Of a DNA stretch of 64,000 nt, positions 16,885 through 25,943 are shown in pieces. The number at the start of each line of letters is the position of its first letter. Positions within the stretch are counted from its first letter, which is position 1. Source of the DNA: Lactiplantibacillus songbeiensis (GTDB taxonomy: Bacteria; Bacillota; Bacilli; Lactobacillales; Lactobacillaceae); assembly GCF_005405125.1 (NCBI RefSeq), contig NZ_BJDL01000010.1, positions 62,001-126,000 on the forward strand. The letters run 5' to 3'. Made by a program: the position numbers and the translations under genes. The notes below the pieces were generated by a model. It did no database searches. It was given only the letters and a program-made list of their open reading frames with translations, and was not told the origin of the DNA.

Positions 16885-18267
16885 ATGGAACTTTCACGTA
16901 GAATGCCCAAAGATTTCTTCTGGGGCAACTCCGTTTCAAGTATGCAAACGGAGGGGGCCTGGAACATTGATGGTAAAGGGCTATCAGTATATGATGTGCG
17001 CCCGGCCACTGAGCACACTGCGGATTGGCATGACGCCATTGACGAATATCACCGTTATGACGAAGACTTGGATTTGATGCAGGACATGCATATGAACATG
17101 TATCGAATTCAGATTTCGTGGTCACGAGTGGTGCCCGATGGTGATGGTGACTTTAATGAAGCCGGGATTGCTTTTTATGACCGCTTAGTTGATGGGATGC
17201 TCAAGCGCGGGATTACGCCGATGATTTGCTTGTATCACTTCGACATGCCCTTAGCGTTAGCCCAAAAAGAAAACGGATTCATGTCCCGGCATACGGTGGA
17301 TGCGTTTGTCCGTTTCGGGAAAAAGATGATTGAACACTTCGCTGATCGGGTCAAGTATTGGATCACGTTCAACGAACATAATTTGTACTTTACGAATGAA
17401 GTTTTCAACATTTCAGGTTACGAACATGGCGACAAGTCTCTAAATGATCTCTACACAATCTTCCATCATACGATGTTGGCACACGCCCAATTGGAAACGT
17501 TTACCCACAGTCACTATGATGATGTGCAATTTGGAGGCATGATTGCTTATACGCCGGTCTACCCCGCTACTTCCAAGCCAGAAGACGTGTTCGCTGCTCG
17601 GCAATTAGATCAATTTTTAAATAACAATTTGAACGATGCGTTTGTCCACGGTCATTACGCCAACGAAGTCTTAACCTATATTAAGAACCACCAAATCGAT
17701 TATGACTTGCAACCAGGTGACGATGACATCTTAGCAGGCATGCACGCTGACTTCTTAGCTTTCAGCTATTATCGCACGACGACGATCAACGCCGACAAGG
17801 TACCAGCGGGAACCGCACCAAATCGTTACTTAGACTATGGCATGGAAAGTAACCGTTTTCTACCAGCTAACCAGTGGGGCTGGACCATTGATCCACTGGG
17901 CTTTCGCAATATGATTACTGATTTGTACAATCGCTACAATGTACCGGTCTTCCCGATTGAAAACGGGATTGGGATCGAAGAACATTGGGATGGTCACGAT
18001 ATGATCGAAGATGACTTGCGCATCAAGTATCATAAAGAACACATCAAAGCGATGAAGGACGCAATGTTTTTAGATGGCGCTAAAGTGCTTGGTTACTTGG
18101 GCTGGGGGCTCATCGATATTCCAAGTTCACACGCCGACATCGAAAAACGGTACGGGGTCGTCTATGTCAATCGCAGTAATCATGATTTGAAAGATTTAAA
18201 ACGAGTACCAAAGAAGTCTTATTACTGGCTAAAGTCAGTTTTAGCAAAAAATGGAGATGAATTGTAA
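16885..18267 (+). CDS. 6-phospho-beta-glucosidase (GH1)
   Basis: 460 residues from the ATG after GGAGG. GH1 signatures: TFNEHN (acid/base Glu, about residue 163) and IENG (nucleophile Glu, about 357). The C-terminal SSHADIEKRYG stretch carries the Ser and Lys-x-Tyr residues that bind the 6-phosphate in phospho-glycosidases. It hydrolyses beta-glucoside 6-phosphates such as cellobiose-6-phosphate in the cytoplasm after PTS uptake. First gene of an operon with EIIC and EIIB; its stop codon overlaps the EIIC start. Confidence 0.93.
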   Translation: MELSRRMPKDFFWGNSVSSMQTEGAWNIDGKGLSVYDVRPATEHTADWHDAIDEYHRYDEDLDLMQDMHMNMYRIQISWSRVVPDGDGDFNEAGIAFYDRLVDGMLKRGITPMICLYHFDMPLALAQKENGFMSRHTVDAFVRFGKKMIEHFADRVKYWITFNEHNLYFTNEVFNISGYEHGDKSLNDLYTIFHHTMLAHAQLETFTHSHYDDVQFGGMIAYTPVYPATSKPEDVFAARQLDQFLNNNLNDAFVHGHYANEVLTYIKNHQIDYDLQPGDDDILAGMHADFLAFSYYRTTTINADKVPAGTAPNRYLDYGMESNRFLPANQWGWTIDPLGFRNMITDLYNRYNVPVFPIENGIGIEEHWDGHDMIEDDLRIKYHKEHIKAMKDAMFLDGAKVLGYLGWGLIDIPSSHADIEKRYGVVYVNRSNHDLKDLKRVPKKSYYWLKSVLAKNGDEL

Positions 18268-19742
18268 TGGAAAATAGCAGTAGTAATAGTGCTTTTAGTA
18301 ATTTCATTAACAACAAGATTTTGCCACCAGTAATGAAGTTCGTTAACACGAAACCAGTTAAAGCCTTACAAGACGGGATGGTTTACGCGTTACCATTTAT
18401 CATTATTGGGTCCGTATTCTTAATTTTATCAAATATTCCAATACCAGCCGTCGCCGCAGTCTTAAAAGCGTCTGGTTGGTCGGCCTTCTTTAACCAAGCT
18501 TACACCGCAACATTCGCGATTATGTCAGTTTGGGCGGCCGTTGGGATTGCGTATGTGTATGTCCGTAACGAAGGTTATGAAGCGTTGCCTGCCGGGTTAA
18601 CGTCATTAGCAACCTTCCTCCTATTACAAACATTATCCATCGCCAGCCCATTAGCTGGTGCGATGGGTAAAGCTGGCACTGGGATCACCAATGCCGCTGG
18701 TAACGTTGTGATGTCTGGAACAGCCGTTTCAAGCAACATCGACAAATTACCAAAGGCTTTACAAGGCTTCTTAACCACTCCTGTTAGTGGCGTAATCAAC
18801 TTAACTTGGCTTGGTGGTCAAGGGATGGTTGCCGCTATCATTATCGGGATTTTAGTTGGTTGGGCTTACTCCGCTATGATTCGTGCTGGTTGGAAGATTA
18901 CCTTACCAGAACAAGTCCCAGCTAGTGTTGCTGGTCAATTTACAGCGATGATTCCTGCCGGTGTGATCATTACCGTTTCAATGTTCATTTACGCCGCCAT
19001 TGATTTCTTCGGTAAGACTGATTTATTGCAATTAATCTATAAATTATTACAAACACCACTCCAAGGGTTATCTGATTCCTTAGGTGGGGCCTTAGTCATT
19101 GCGTTCTTAGTCCCATTCTTCTGGTTCTTCGGGGTCCATGGTGGGTTAATCATGGGTGCCATTACCAGTGGTCTCTTGATTCCTAACACAGCTGATAACG
19201 CCGCTTTATATAAAGCCGGCAAATTGACTGTTGCTAACGGTGCACACATTGTTACTAACGAATTCTACAATAACTTTATTAACTTAACTGGTTCTGGGAT
19301 TACCATTGGTTTGGTTATCTTTACGGTCTTCGCTGCTCATTCAGTTCAAATGAAGACCATTGGGAAGATCGAATTGGTTCCAGCTTTATTCAACATTAAC
19401 GAACCATTCCTGTTTGGTTTGCCATTAGTTATGAACCCATTCTTGGCAATTCCATTCTTCTTAACACCAGTGCTCGTTGCTTTGTCAACTTACTTGGTTA
19501 TCTACTTCGGGATTATCCCACCACTGAACGGGGTTGCCGCTCCTTGGACGACACCAGCAATCATTTCTGGGTTCCTGATTGGCGGCTGGAAGATGTGCAT
19601 CTGGCAGACTATTACCTTGGTTATGTCAACAGCCATCTACTTCCCATTCGCTAAGAAGTACGACAAGATCTTGAAGGGTCAAGAAGACGCTAAGGCCGCT
19701 GCAGAAGCTGCTGCCGGTAACGCCGCTACTGAAAAAGCTTAA
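18267..19742 (+). CDS. PTS EIIC, lactose/cellobiose family
   Basis: 491 residues with about ten membrane segments and the family signature LFNINEPFLFG that lines the sugar site. It imports a beta-glucoside while EIIB phosphorylates it. A short Ala-rich tail (EDAKAAAEAAAGNAATEKA) follows the last segment. The ATG shares one base with the upstream stop codon, indicating coupled translation. No EIIA gene is in the operon, so a shared cellobiose-type EIIA elsewhere is required. Confidence 0.92.
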   Translation: MENSSSNSAFSNFINNKILPPVMKFVNTKPVKALQDGMVYALPFIIIGSVFLILSNIPIPAVAAVLKASGWSAFFNQAYTATFAIMSVWAAVGIAYVYVRNEGYEALPAGLTSLATFLLLQTLSIASPLAGAMGKAGTGITNAAGNVVMSGTAVSSNIDKLPKALQGFLTTPVSGVINLTWLGGQGMVAAIIIGILVGWAYSAMIRAGWKITLPEQVPASVAGQFTAMIPAGVIITVSMFIYAAIDFFGKTDLLQLIYKLLQTPLQGLSDSLGGALVIAFLVPFFWFFGVHGGLIMGAITSGLLIPNTADNAALYKAGKLTVANGAHIVTNEFYNNFINLTGSGITIGLVIFTVFAAHSVQMKTIGKIELVPALFNINEPFLFGLPLVMNPFLAIPFFLTPVLVALSTYLVIYFGIIPPLNGVAAPWTTPAIISGFLIGGWKMCIWQTITLVMSTAIYFPFAKKYDKILKGQEDAKAAAEAAAGNAATEKA

Positions 19743-19771
19743 TCGCATTAGTTTGAAAGGATGAATTGATT

Positions 19772-20098
19772 ATGGCTGAAAAAATCATTATGTTAGCCTG
19801 CTCAGCGGGGATGTCAACCTCCCTCTTAGTTTCAAAGATGGAAGCCGCTGCTAAAGCGGACGGCGTTGATTACAAGATCTTCGCCACTGCTTCATCTGAT
19901 ATTGACCACCAATTAGCTTCCGATGAAAAGCCCGATGTCTTATTACTCGGGCCACAGATTCGCTATATGGCTAACGATGTTAAAAAGAAGACCGATGCTG
20001 CCGGGATTCCAATGGACATCATCAACATGTCTGATTATGGCATGATGAACGGGGAAAACGTCTTAAAAGCTGCTGAAAAGCTATTAGGTGACGCTTAA
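19772..20098 (+). CDS. PTS EIIB, lactose/cellobiose family
   Basis: 108 residues. The phosphorylated cysteine is Cys10 in the loop CSAGMSTS. It transfers phosphate from EIIA to the sugar carried by the upstream EIIC. The start is the ATG for MAEKIIM, 6-8 bases after GAAAGGATG, rather than the TTG two codons earlier. Last gene of the operon. Confidence 0.93.
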   Translation: MAEKIIMLACSAGMSTSLLVSKMEAAAKADGVDYKIFATASSDIDHQLASDEKPDVLLLGPQIRYMANDVKKKTDAAGIPMDIINMSDYGMMNGENVLKAAEKLLGDA

Positions 20099-20103
20099 CA
20101 CGT

Positions 20104-20119
20104 TGTTCCACGTGAAACA
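20104..20119. other. parS centromere site
   Basis: TGTTCCACGTGAAACA matches the bacterial ParB-binding consensus TGTTNCACGTGAAACA at every defined position. It lies between the EIIB stop codon and its terminator. In Firmicutes such sites cluster near oriC and load ParB/Spo0J and condensin. Confidence 0.88.
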
Positions 20120-20138
20120 TTGTCACACATAGATTGAC

Positions 20139-20184
20139 TAACGGCGCCGCTGCACATTAGATTGTGTAGCGGCGCCGTTTTTTT
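20139..20184 (+). terminator. Terminator of beta-glucoside operon
   Basis: Stem AACGGCGCCGCT / AGCGGCGCCGTT followed by seven T. Confidence 0.92.
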
Positions 20185-20192
20185 GTTGGCCA

Positions 20193-20372
20193 GTAGTTGG
20201 CTTAAATTGCCACTCTGGTTGGACCAGAATCGGCTGGAACGTGGTGGCCGCGTTTGTGAGCCAAAGGGCGGTCTCACAAGCCGGGCTTTGACTAACTCGA
20301 GAAAATCGCTCGACTAAGTCAAACGACACCACTGAGCCAATTCTGGCCCGCCCGGCGTTAACTAACGGGGAT
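20193..20372 (-). repeat. Type-1 three-way-junction element
   Basis: Left end TAGTTGGCTTAAATTGCC is the composite terminal repeat. P3 stem TTGTGAG / CTCACAA, P2 stem TTTGACTTAG-TCGAG / CTCGAGTTAGTCAAA. The spacer seen in composites follows (GGGGATTGAAAAATTA), but the type-2 half is missing, so this is a truncated composite. It fills 20185-20400. Confidence 0.85.
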
Positions 20373-20497
20373 TGAAAAATTAGCGTCATTGAATACACCT
20401 TTTTGCTACAAATCTACCTTACCTGCAACATGGCTAGCTTTTATTTAAGGAATTGTTTTACAATACCGGCAAGTCAAATCAAAGGAGCTAGATAAGT

Positions 20498-20986
20498 ATG
20501 CAAAAGCGTTTATTAGATTATCTTAAATATAACAACGCTATTTGTTCCATCAATAACTACACGCCAGTCCCAGCACTATCATTAGGCCTATTTATTGAGA
20601 TTATCATCATTTGTATTGGTACCTATATTCGACTGGTTATGTTTGATGCAGTACTTCCAGATTTTTCCCTAATACTAAACCTCACTGACTTATACATTAA
20701 CGCACCTCAATTTATGATGGCACCACCCAATAGTCAACAAGTCGCCAACGGACTGCGCATCTGCCTGTCAGCCGCTGTATCTATCAATCGACACATCTAC
20801 CCACTACTAGTTACTATTCTAGGCAATTGCCTAAGTCCGCTTACAATTTGGTACGGGACATTTGCTGTAATTGTCTTACTAATCATCTTGTCGCCCAAGA
20901 TTAACCAGCACCCACTACTTAACGCCAGGCGGGTCAGAATTGGCTCAGTGGTGTCGTTTATCTTGGTCGGTGATTTTCCGACTTAG
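20498..20986 (+). CDS. Small membrane protein whose end is repeat-derived
   Basis: 162 residues. AAGGAGCTAGATAAGT gives a good ribosome site. Hydrophobic segments lie at about 28-50 and 105-132. From about residue 142 the reading frame runs into a type-1 repeat (ARRVRIGSVVSFILVGDFPT is translated repeat, the same peptide pattern that other copies encode in this frame). The original C-terminus was therefore probably lost or replaced. Family not recognised. It may be a decaying gene. Confidence 0.6.
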   Translation: MQKRLLDYLKYNNAICSINNYTPVPALSLGLFIEIIIICIGTYIRLVMFDAVLPDFSLILNLTDLYINAPQFMMAPPNSQQVANGLRICLSAAVSINRHIYPLLVTILGNCLSPLTIWYGTFAVIVLLIILSPKINQHPLLNARRVRIGSVVSFILVGDFPT

Positions 20987-21070
20987 ATAAAGCCCGGCCC
21001 GGAAGACCGCCCTTCGGCTTCCGATCGCGGCCACCACGTTCCAGCCGATTCTGACCCAACCAGAGTGGCA
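20917..21070 (+). repeat. Type-1 element overlapping a gene end
   Basis: Complete P1/P2/P3 architecture. P3 stem CGGAAG / CTTCCG around ACCG...CGG; P2 TTTATCTTGGTCGG / CCGACTTAGATAAA. Its first 70 bases are the 3' end of the upstream reading frame. Confidence 0.85.
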
Positions 21071-21096
21071 AAAAAACAACCAATACAATACAACAA

Positions 21097-21131
21097 AAGC
21101 ACGCAACCAGCTGATCCTGATTACGTGCTTA
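21097..21131 (-). terminator. Terminator of mntH-usp operon
   Basis: The minus strand folds as AAGCACGTAATCAG / CTGGTTGCGTGCTT followed by TTTGTTG, after the Usp stop codon. Confidence 0.8.
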
Positions 21132-21140
21132 ATTGTATTT

Positions 21141-21572
21141 TTAACGAATCACCAACACTGAAATTGGTGAATATTTAGCCATATAAGCGGCTTGACTCCC
21201 GAAATGACGCGCTAAACCTTTTTTGGCGATTGATCCAATAATCAATAAATCTGGTTGGAGATGTGGAATCACATCTTTAACAATCGTTTCGCCCGGTTCG
21301 CCTTCAGCGATCAACGTCCGTACTCGCTTGGCACCGGCATCTTGGGCTTGCTTTTGATACTTCAGCAAGTGAGTTTCAAGCTCATCACGTTCACCATGGA
21401 CGTAATCTTTATTCAAAGCCTGATACACATTCATCTCATCATTTTCCAAAATCGACACGATAATCAACTCAGCATCGGTTTGAACAGCTTGTTGAATCGC
21501 ATATTCGAAAGCTAGTAAAGCATCGGCCGAATCATCGACCCCTACTAAAATTCGTTTAAACGTTGTGCTCAT
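21141..21572 (-). CDS. Universal stress protein (UspA family)
   Basis: 143 residues, a single Usp domain: KRILVGVDDSADALLAFEYA at the N-terminus and the nucleotide-binding G-rich motif LIIGSIAKKGLARHFGSQA near the C-terminus. Starts one base after the mntH stop codon, with GGTGA as ribosome site. Cotranscription with a manganese transporter suggests a role in metal or oxidative stress. Confidence 0.9.
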   Translation of the reverse strand: MSTTFKRILVGVDDSADALLAFEYAIQQAVQTDAELIIVSILENDEMNVYQALNKDYVHGERDELETHLLKYQKQAQDAGAKRVRTLIAEGEPGETIVKDVIPHLQPDLLIIGSIAKKGLARHFGSQAAYMAKYSPISVLVIR

Positions 21573-21573
21573 C

Positions 21574-23160
21574 TTATTCACCATCCTTGGCTAAAGCAGC
21601 CTGTTGCGCTGCATAACGCCGATTACCACGACGTAAATCATAAACGGTCCAGACTAATAAAGCTAAAATTGCAGCAACTAAAACGTATGCAATAATCGTG
21701 GACAACGTTTGTTCACCAGCCGTTGGGTTAGCCCCAAAGAATCCCAAGACCGCATCTGGTAACCCAATCATGTTCAAGACCGTTAATCCAATAACGGATA
21801 ACCAACCTAACACCTTAATGACCAATGAATTCTTAAACCGATTCCCCATTTCAACTTTGCTATCGGTCATCATCAATAATGGCAGCATCGAGAATGGTAA
21901 AGCAAAGGCTAAGAAGACTTGCGAGTTGTTCATCAGATTATTCAACGCGGTATGTTCATCAATCGCGCTCTTACCACTCGTTAACATGACACAAATTAGC
22001 ACTGGAATCACTGAGATTAACCGGGTGACTAACCGCCGTAACCACAGTGGCATCCGCATGTGGACGAAACCTTCCATGATAACTTGACCAGTTAAGGTCC
22101 CGGTAATCGTGGAGTTTTGACCAGAAGCTAACAACGCAATCGCGAAGAGCGCTGACAGCAACCCTGACTTGGCAACGCCGATTAGAATCCCGTTACTTAG
22201 CATCGATGTGTTTGACAAAGCTTCATACAAGCCGAAGAATGATGGATCTTTAACCGCACCACTCTTGAAGACCGCGACCCCCATAATTAAGAGCAACGCA
22301 TTAACCACAAAGGCAAAGGATAATTGAATATTTGAATCCCAAGCGGCAAACTTCACTGTTCGTGCAACATCTTTTTCATCGCTGTGATCAATCTTCCGCG
22401 TTTGTGAGATGGCTGAATGCAGATACAAGTTATGTGGCATAACGGTCGCCCCGATAATCCCTAGCGAACCAGATAATGGCGTCATCCCAGCAACACTTCT
22501 GGACGTTGAGAACGTGGCGGCAGTTGGGACTAACCCTTTAATAACACCGCCCCAATCTGGATTAGAAAGGGCCACTTGATAGACGAAAACAAACAAAATA
22601 ACTAAAATCAAACAAACCACAATGGCTTCGATCTTTCGAAACCCAATCTTGGTTAATAATAGCAATACTAAGACGTCAAAGACGGTAATAAACACCGCAA
22701 TGACTAGCGGAATACCGAATAATAGATATAACGCAATGGCTGCCCCAATAACTTCCGCAATATCGGTCGCCATAATAGCAAATTCAGTTAAAATCCATAA
22801 CACAATCCCTAACGACTTACTGGTTCTGGCCCGAATCGCTTGCGCCAAATCCATCTGACTCACGATGCCAAGTTTAGCTGCCATATATTGAAGCAACATC
22901 GCAATCAAACTTGAGATCAAGATGACAGACATTAACATATACTGGTAATTTTGCCCACCAGTAATTGACGTTGACCAGTTCCCGGGATCCATATAGCCAA
23001 CCGCAACTAACGCACCTGGCCCTGAGTAAGCGAATAAGGTCTTCCAAAAGTTAAGGTTCTTAGGCACCTCAATTGAGCCATTGATCTCTTCTAGTGATGG
23101 GCCATTCGCATACTGAATTAGCTTATGCTTCTGGCCACTGCTTGCATTTTCTTTGTTCAA
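21574..23160 (-). CDS. mntH: NRAMP-type manganese transporter MntH
   Basis: 528 residues, about 11-12 membrane segments. Metal-binding signatures are present: YMDPGNW in segment 1 and MPHNLYLHS in segment 6. It imports Mn(II), and possibly Fe(II), with protons. Lactobacilli hold high Mn as an antioxidant. The start is a TTG ([10 protein letters not shown]) set by GGGGGAG 6 bases upstream; the open frame extends further, but the ribosome site lies inside that extension. A DtxR/MntR-like dyad lies about 80 bases upstream. Confidence 0.93.
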   Translation of the reverse strand: MNKENASSGQKHKLIQYANGPSLEEINGSIEVPKNLNFWKTLFAYSGPGALVAVGYMDPGNWSTSITGGQNYQYMLMSVILISSLIAMLLQYMAAKLGIVSQMDLAQAIRARTSKSLGIVLWILTEFAIMATDIAEVIGAAIALYLLFGIPLVIAVFITVFDVLVLLLLTKIGFRKIEAIVVCLILVILFVFVYQVALSNPDWGGVIKGLVPTAATFSTSRSVAGMTPLSGSLGIIGATVMPHNLYLHSAISQTRKIDHSDEKDVARTVKFAAWDSNIQLSFAFVVNALLLIMGVAVFKSGAVKDPSFFGLYEALSNTSMLSNGILIGVAKSGLLSALFAIALLASGQNSTITGTLTGQVIMEGFVHMRMPLWLRRLVTRLISVIPVLICVMLTSGKSAIDEHTALNNLMNNSQVFLAFALPFSMLPLLMMTDSKVEMGNRFKNSLVIKVLGWLSVIGLTVLNMIGLPDAVLGFFGANPTAGEQTLSTIIAYVLVAAILALLVWTVYDLRRGNRRYAAQQAALAKDGE

Positions 23161-23237
23161 GTAAAACTCCCCCTTTATTCTATTTGAATTAATTGAACAG
23201 TTGTCATTGTACAATAAATATTCTTAAATGGAAATGT

Positions 23238-23258
23238 TTTTTAGGCATACCTAGAAAA
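23238..23258. promoter_or_regulatory. Probable MntR-type operator of mntH
   Basis: The dyad TTTTAGGCATACCTAGAAA resembles DtxR/MntR-family operators (TTAGG...CCTAA). It lies about 80 bases upstream of the mntH start, and a TACAAT -10 candidate is between. Confidence 0.55.
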
Positions 23259-23334
23259 ATAAAGCGGCTATCAACTACTTTAATAGCCATTCGTGAAACC
23301 GTTGACAACATTAGGGCTATCAGCCCCAGTACGC

Positions 23335-23374
23335 AAAAAAGATCAGTGCAAAATTTGCACTGATCTTTTTTTAA
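23335..23374 (-). terminator. Terminator of flavin reductase gene
   Basis: AAAAAAGATCAGTGCAAA pairs with TTTGCACTGATCTTTTTT; T-runs on both strands. Confidence 0.92.
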
Positions 23375-23389
23375 ATTAATCGATTCAGT

Positions 23390-25789
23390 TTAGTTTTCGA
23401 CTGGGACTTTCGCCAACGCATTCTTGACCGCGCTCTTGATTGCCCGACTTGACGTTGACGCACCAGAGATACTGTCAACATCGTAGGTATTAGCCGCCAC
23501 CATCTTATCTGGTAATTGTTCGACGGCCGCTTGACCAACATCTTCACTTTCACTTTGTCGTACGATATCGACTTTTTGCAAGGTGTTGTCCGCATAAGTG
23601 ATCCGAACCACAACTTCGCCACCGATACCGGCTTCACTAACACCCAGATATTGGTTTGTGCCTAGCTCGATCTCGCTTAAAGCATCGGCTTGTGCAATAT
23701 CATTGCCGCCAAGTTGAACATCTGTCTCCGTTGGCCCTTCGACAGGTACCGTTGAAGCGATTGGCGTCTGCTTAGCCGCGTTTTCACCGGCAATCTTACC
23801 GAAGATTAAGCATTCGGCTAAGTTGCTACCACCGGCATATTGATTAGCATTGGCGCCACCGAGTTCCCCGGCGCCGTATAAATGTGGAATCGGTTGTTCG
23901 TTGACATCCAAGATTTCAGCTTGGGCATTGCGCCGCGGCCCACCTTGGGTATTCAACATGCCAGCTTCCAAACGAGCCGCATAGAATGGCCCGTTACCAA
24001 AGGCTCGCATCGTCTTGGCATCCCGATGCTGACTGAAGTCTTCACCATTTTGGGCGAAGCTGTTAAAATCGGTAACCGTCTTTTCTAAGACAGCTGGATC
24101 TAAGTCCGTCGCTGCGGCCAAGTTAGCCAACGTATCGGCTTTAACTAAGTTGTCTAAGAAAGTCGTATCTGGCAAATTATCGGCTTGCTTAAATTGGTCA
24201 AGTTGCGCTTGATCAAAGATTAAGTAAGCATGGTCTTGAGCAGTTGGAATCCGCCAAGTCCCATGGTCATACAAACGACCATGCCGATTTGGTTCGTCTT
24301 CGCGGAAGTAACGACTCCCATCGTCCCCCGCCACAAAGATTGACCCGGTATAGAGATCTGGCCATGGCGCTAAGATCAACTTACCACGTTCACCTGGCTT
24401 CGGCGCAAAGGTCATGCCAGCTAAGAACCCTAACCCTTCATAACTGTGCATGTGCCACATGTCGGCACCCACAGCTTCAGCCATCCGAATCCCGTCACCG
24501 CGATTATACAAGCTCCCAATTGGGGCCAAATGTGGGGCGCCGAGGTAATCTTGAATATATTTCTGGTTTGTTTCAAAACCACCCATGGTCATCACAACCC
24601 CATTACGGGCCCGGATATTGACGCTAACGCCATTCCGCTTGATTTGGACCCCTAAAATAGCTTTGGTCTCAGGATCTTGAATCAACTGTTCCGCTGGAGA
24701 ATCCAGCCAAACATCAATATTATCAGCCCGATCTAAGACATGTTGCCGTAAGTTCTTCCATAGAGCAGCATCAAAGAAACCTTCATGAACTAAGGTCAGA
24801 TCAAATGCTTTTGCACCTGGGAATTCAGGATATTCTGGGGCCAAAGCATCTGATGGCCCCGTCTTTGGTCCATATTTGTACGTATCGTTATAGCTAACGG
24901 GATCTTTAACATCTAAATAAGTCTTAAAGTAGTCCCGCATATTGACCATCCCGTGTACATAAGTAGCTAGGAGGTCTTCGTCAATGTCGATTGAACCGAA
25001 CATCGCTTGATAATAGGCCAACAATTGATCATAATCCGTCCCAGTTGCCACCACTTGGCCGGCATAGCGGACATTCCCGCCTTCATGACCATTTGGCGCG
25101 GCATCGACTAATAACGTTTTGGCATGATTATCGGCCGCAAAACGCGCTGCCGAAGCCCCAGCAGCCCCGAATCCTAGCACAATAACATCGTAACTAGCGC
25201 TCCACTTAAGATTGGAACGATTATTAACCGCTTGTGGGGCAAACTTGGCTTCAATCATTTTGGCATAATCGATAAAGTGGGCAACACATTCTTCTAAGAA
25301 GGCCACCGTCTTCGTATCTTTGAGCCAGCCTTGATCGTCAAAAGCCTGCGTCGCATGACTCAACAGGAACTCGTTACCTGGCAAGACATAACCGCCGATA
25401 CCAGGTGCATCTAAAGTTTCGCGTAATTGAACTTGAGCGCGCGACGTTCCTTGGGCGCCTAATGAAGCCCCAACGATCATAATGGCTTTATTCCGAAATG
25501 GATGGTCGATACATGATAGCCATTCAATGACACTCTTCAAAGCGGCTGGAATTGCATGGTCATATTCCGGTGTCGCTAAGATAACCCCATCAGCGGCCTT
25601 TACCGCATCGTTTAATGCTTGAACACTGGCTGGCGGATTGCTGACAGCATCTTCATTGAATAAAGGTAAATCCTTAATTTCTGCCACTTCAATCTCAACT
25701 TCATCTTTAAAGTGGCGCTGCATAAATTGCAATAACTTCCGGTTGTAGGACACGCTTGCGTTGGTCCCGACCAGACCGATAACTTTCAT
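23390..25789 (-). CDS. Flavin reductase / fumarate-reductase-type enoate reductase fusion
   Basis: 799 residues in three parts. Residues 1-180 are an NAD(P)H-dependent FMN reductase domain. About 198-680 is a FAD-binding fumarate/urocanate-reductase domain (VIVLGFGAAGASAARFAA; GGxGGxN-like GELGGANANQYAGGSNLAECLIFG near the end). About 715-790 is an FMN-binding domain with the motif SGASTSS, the usual site of ApbE-mediated covalent FMN attachment, though with Ser where Thr is more common. The layout resembles L. plantarum hydroxycinnamate reductase HcrB. It probably lets NADH reduce a 2-enoate as electron acceptor. Divergent LysR gene and a cre-like site support substrate induction. Confidence 0.87.
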   Translation of the reverse strand: MKVIGLVGTNASVSYNRKLLQFMQRHFKDEVEIEVAEIKDLPLFNEDAVSNPPASVQALNDAVKAADGVILATPEYDHAIPAALKSVIEWLSCIDHPFRNKAIMIVGASLGAQGTSRAQVQLRETLDAPGIGGYVLPGNEFLLSHATQAFDDQGWLKDTKTVAFLEECVAHFIDYAKMIEAKFAPQAVNNRSNLKWSASYDVIVLGFGAAGASAARFAADNHAKTLLVDAAPNGHEGGNVRYAGQVVATGTDYDQLLAYYQAMFGSIDIDEDLLATYVHGMVNMRDYFKTYLDVKDPVSYNDTYKYGPKTGPSDALAPEYPEFPGAKAFDLTLVHEGFFDAALWKNLRQHVLDRADNIDVWLDSPAEQLIQDPETKAILGVQIKRNGVSVNIRARNGVVMTMGGFETNQKYIQDYLGAPHLAPIGSLYNRGDGIRMAEAVGADMWHMHSYEGLGFLAGMTFAPKPGERGKLILAPWPDLYTGSIFVAGDDGSRYFREDEPNRHGRLYDHGTWRIPTAQDHAYLIFDQAQLDQFKQADNLPDTTFLDNLVKADTLANLAAATDLDPAVLEKTVTDFNSFAQNGEDFSQHRDAKTMRAFGNGPFYAARLEAGMLNTQGGPRRNAQAEILDVNEQPIPHLYGAGELGGANANQYAGGSNLAECLIFGKIAGENAAKQTPIASTVPVEGPTETDVQLGGNDIAQADALSEIELGTNQYLGVSEAGIGGEVVVRITYADNTLQKVDIVRQSESEDVGQAAVEQLPDKMVAANTYDVDSISGASTSSRAIKSAVKNALAKVPVEN

Positions 25790-25880
25790 CAAGGTCAAAA
25801 CTCCCATCTTGGTTCAACTAACTTGTGTGATTGATTTGTGAATTTATTCTCAAAATCATTGTAACGCTGTTATTTAGAAA

Positions 25881-25894
25881 TGAAAGCGGTAAAA
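25881..25894. promoter_or_regulatory. cre-like site in reductase/LysR intergenic region
   Basis: TGAAAGCGGTAAAA matches the cre consensus at 13 of 14 positions. It lies 92 bases from the reductase start and 50 from the LysR start. Confidence 0.45.
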
Positions 25895-25943
25895 TAATTC
25901 TAGAGGCGAAAGATTTAGTTCGCCTAGCTTAGGAGGCCAAATC

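Noticed and set aside
20138-20398. 86-residue minus-strand open frame
   Set aside because: Composed of a terminator and a type-1 repeat; similar frames occur in other copies of the repeat.
24244-24621. 125-residue plus-strand open frame inside the flavoenzyme gene
   Set aside because: Antisense shadow of a well-supported gene; no ribosome site and low-complexity composition.
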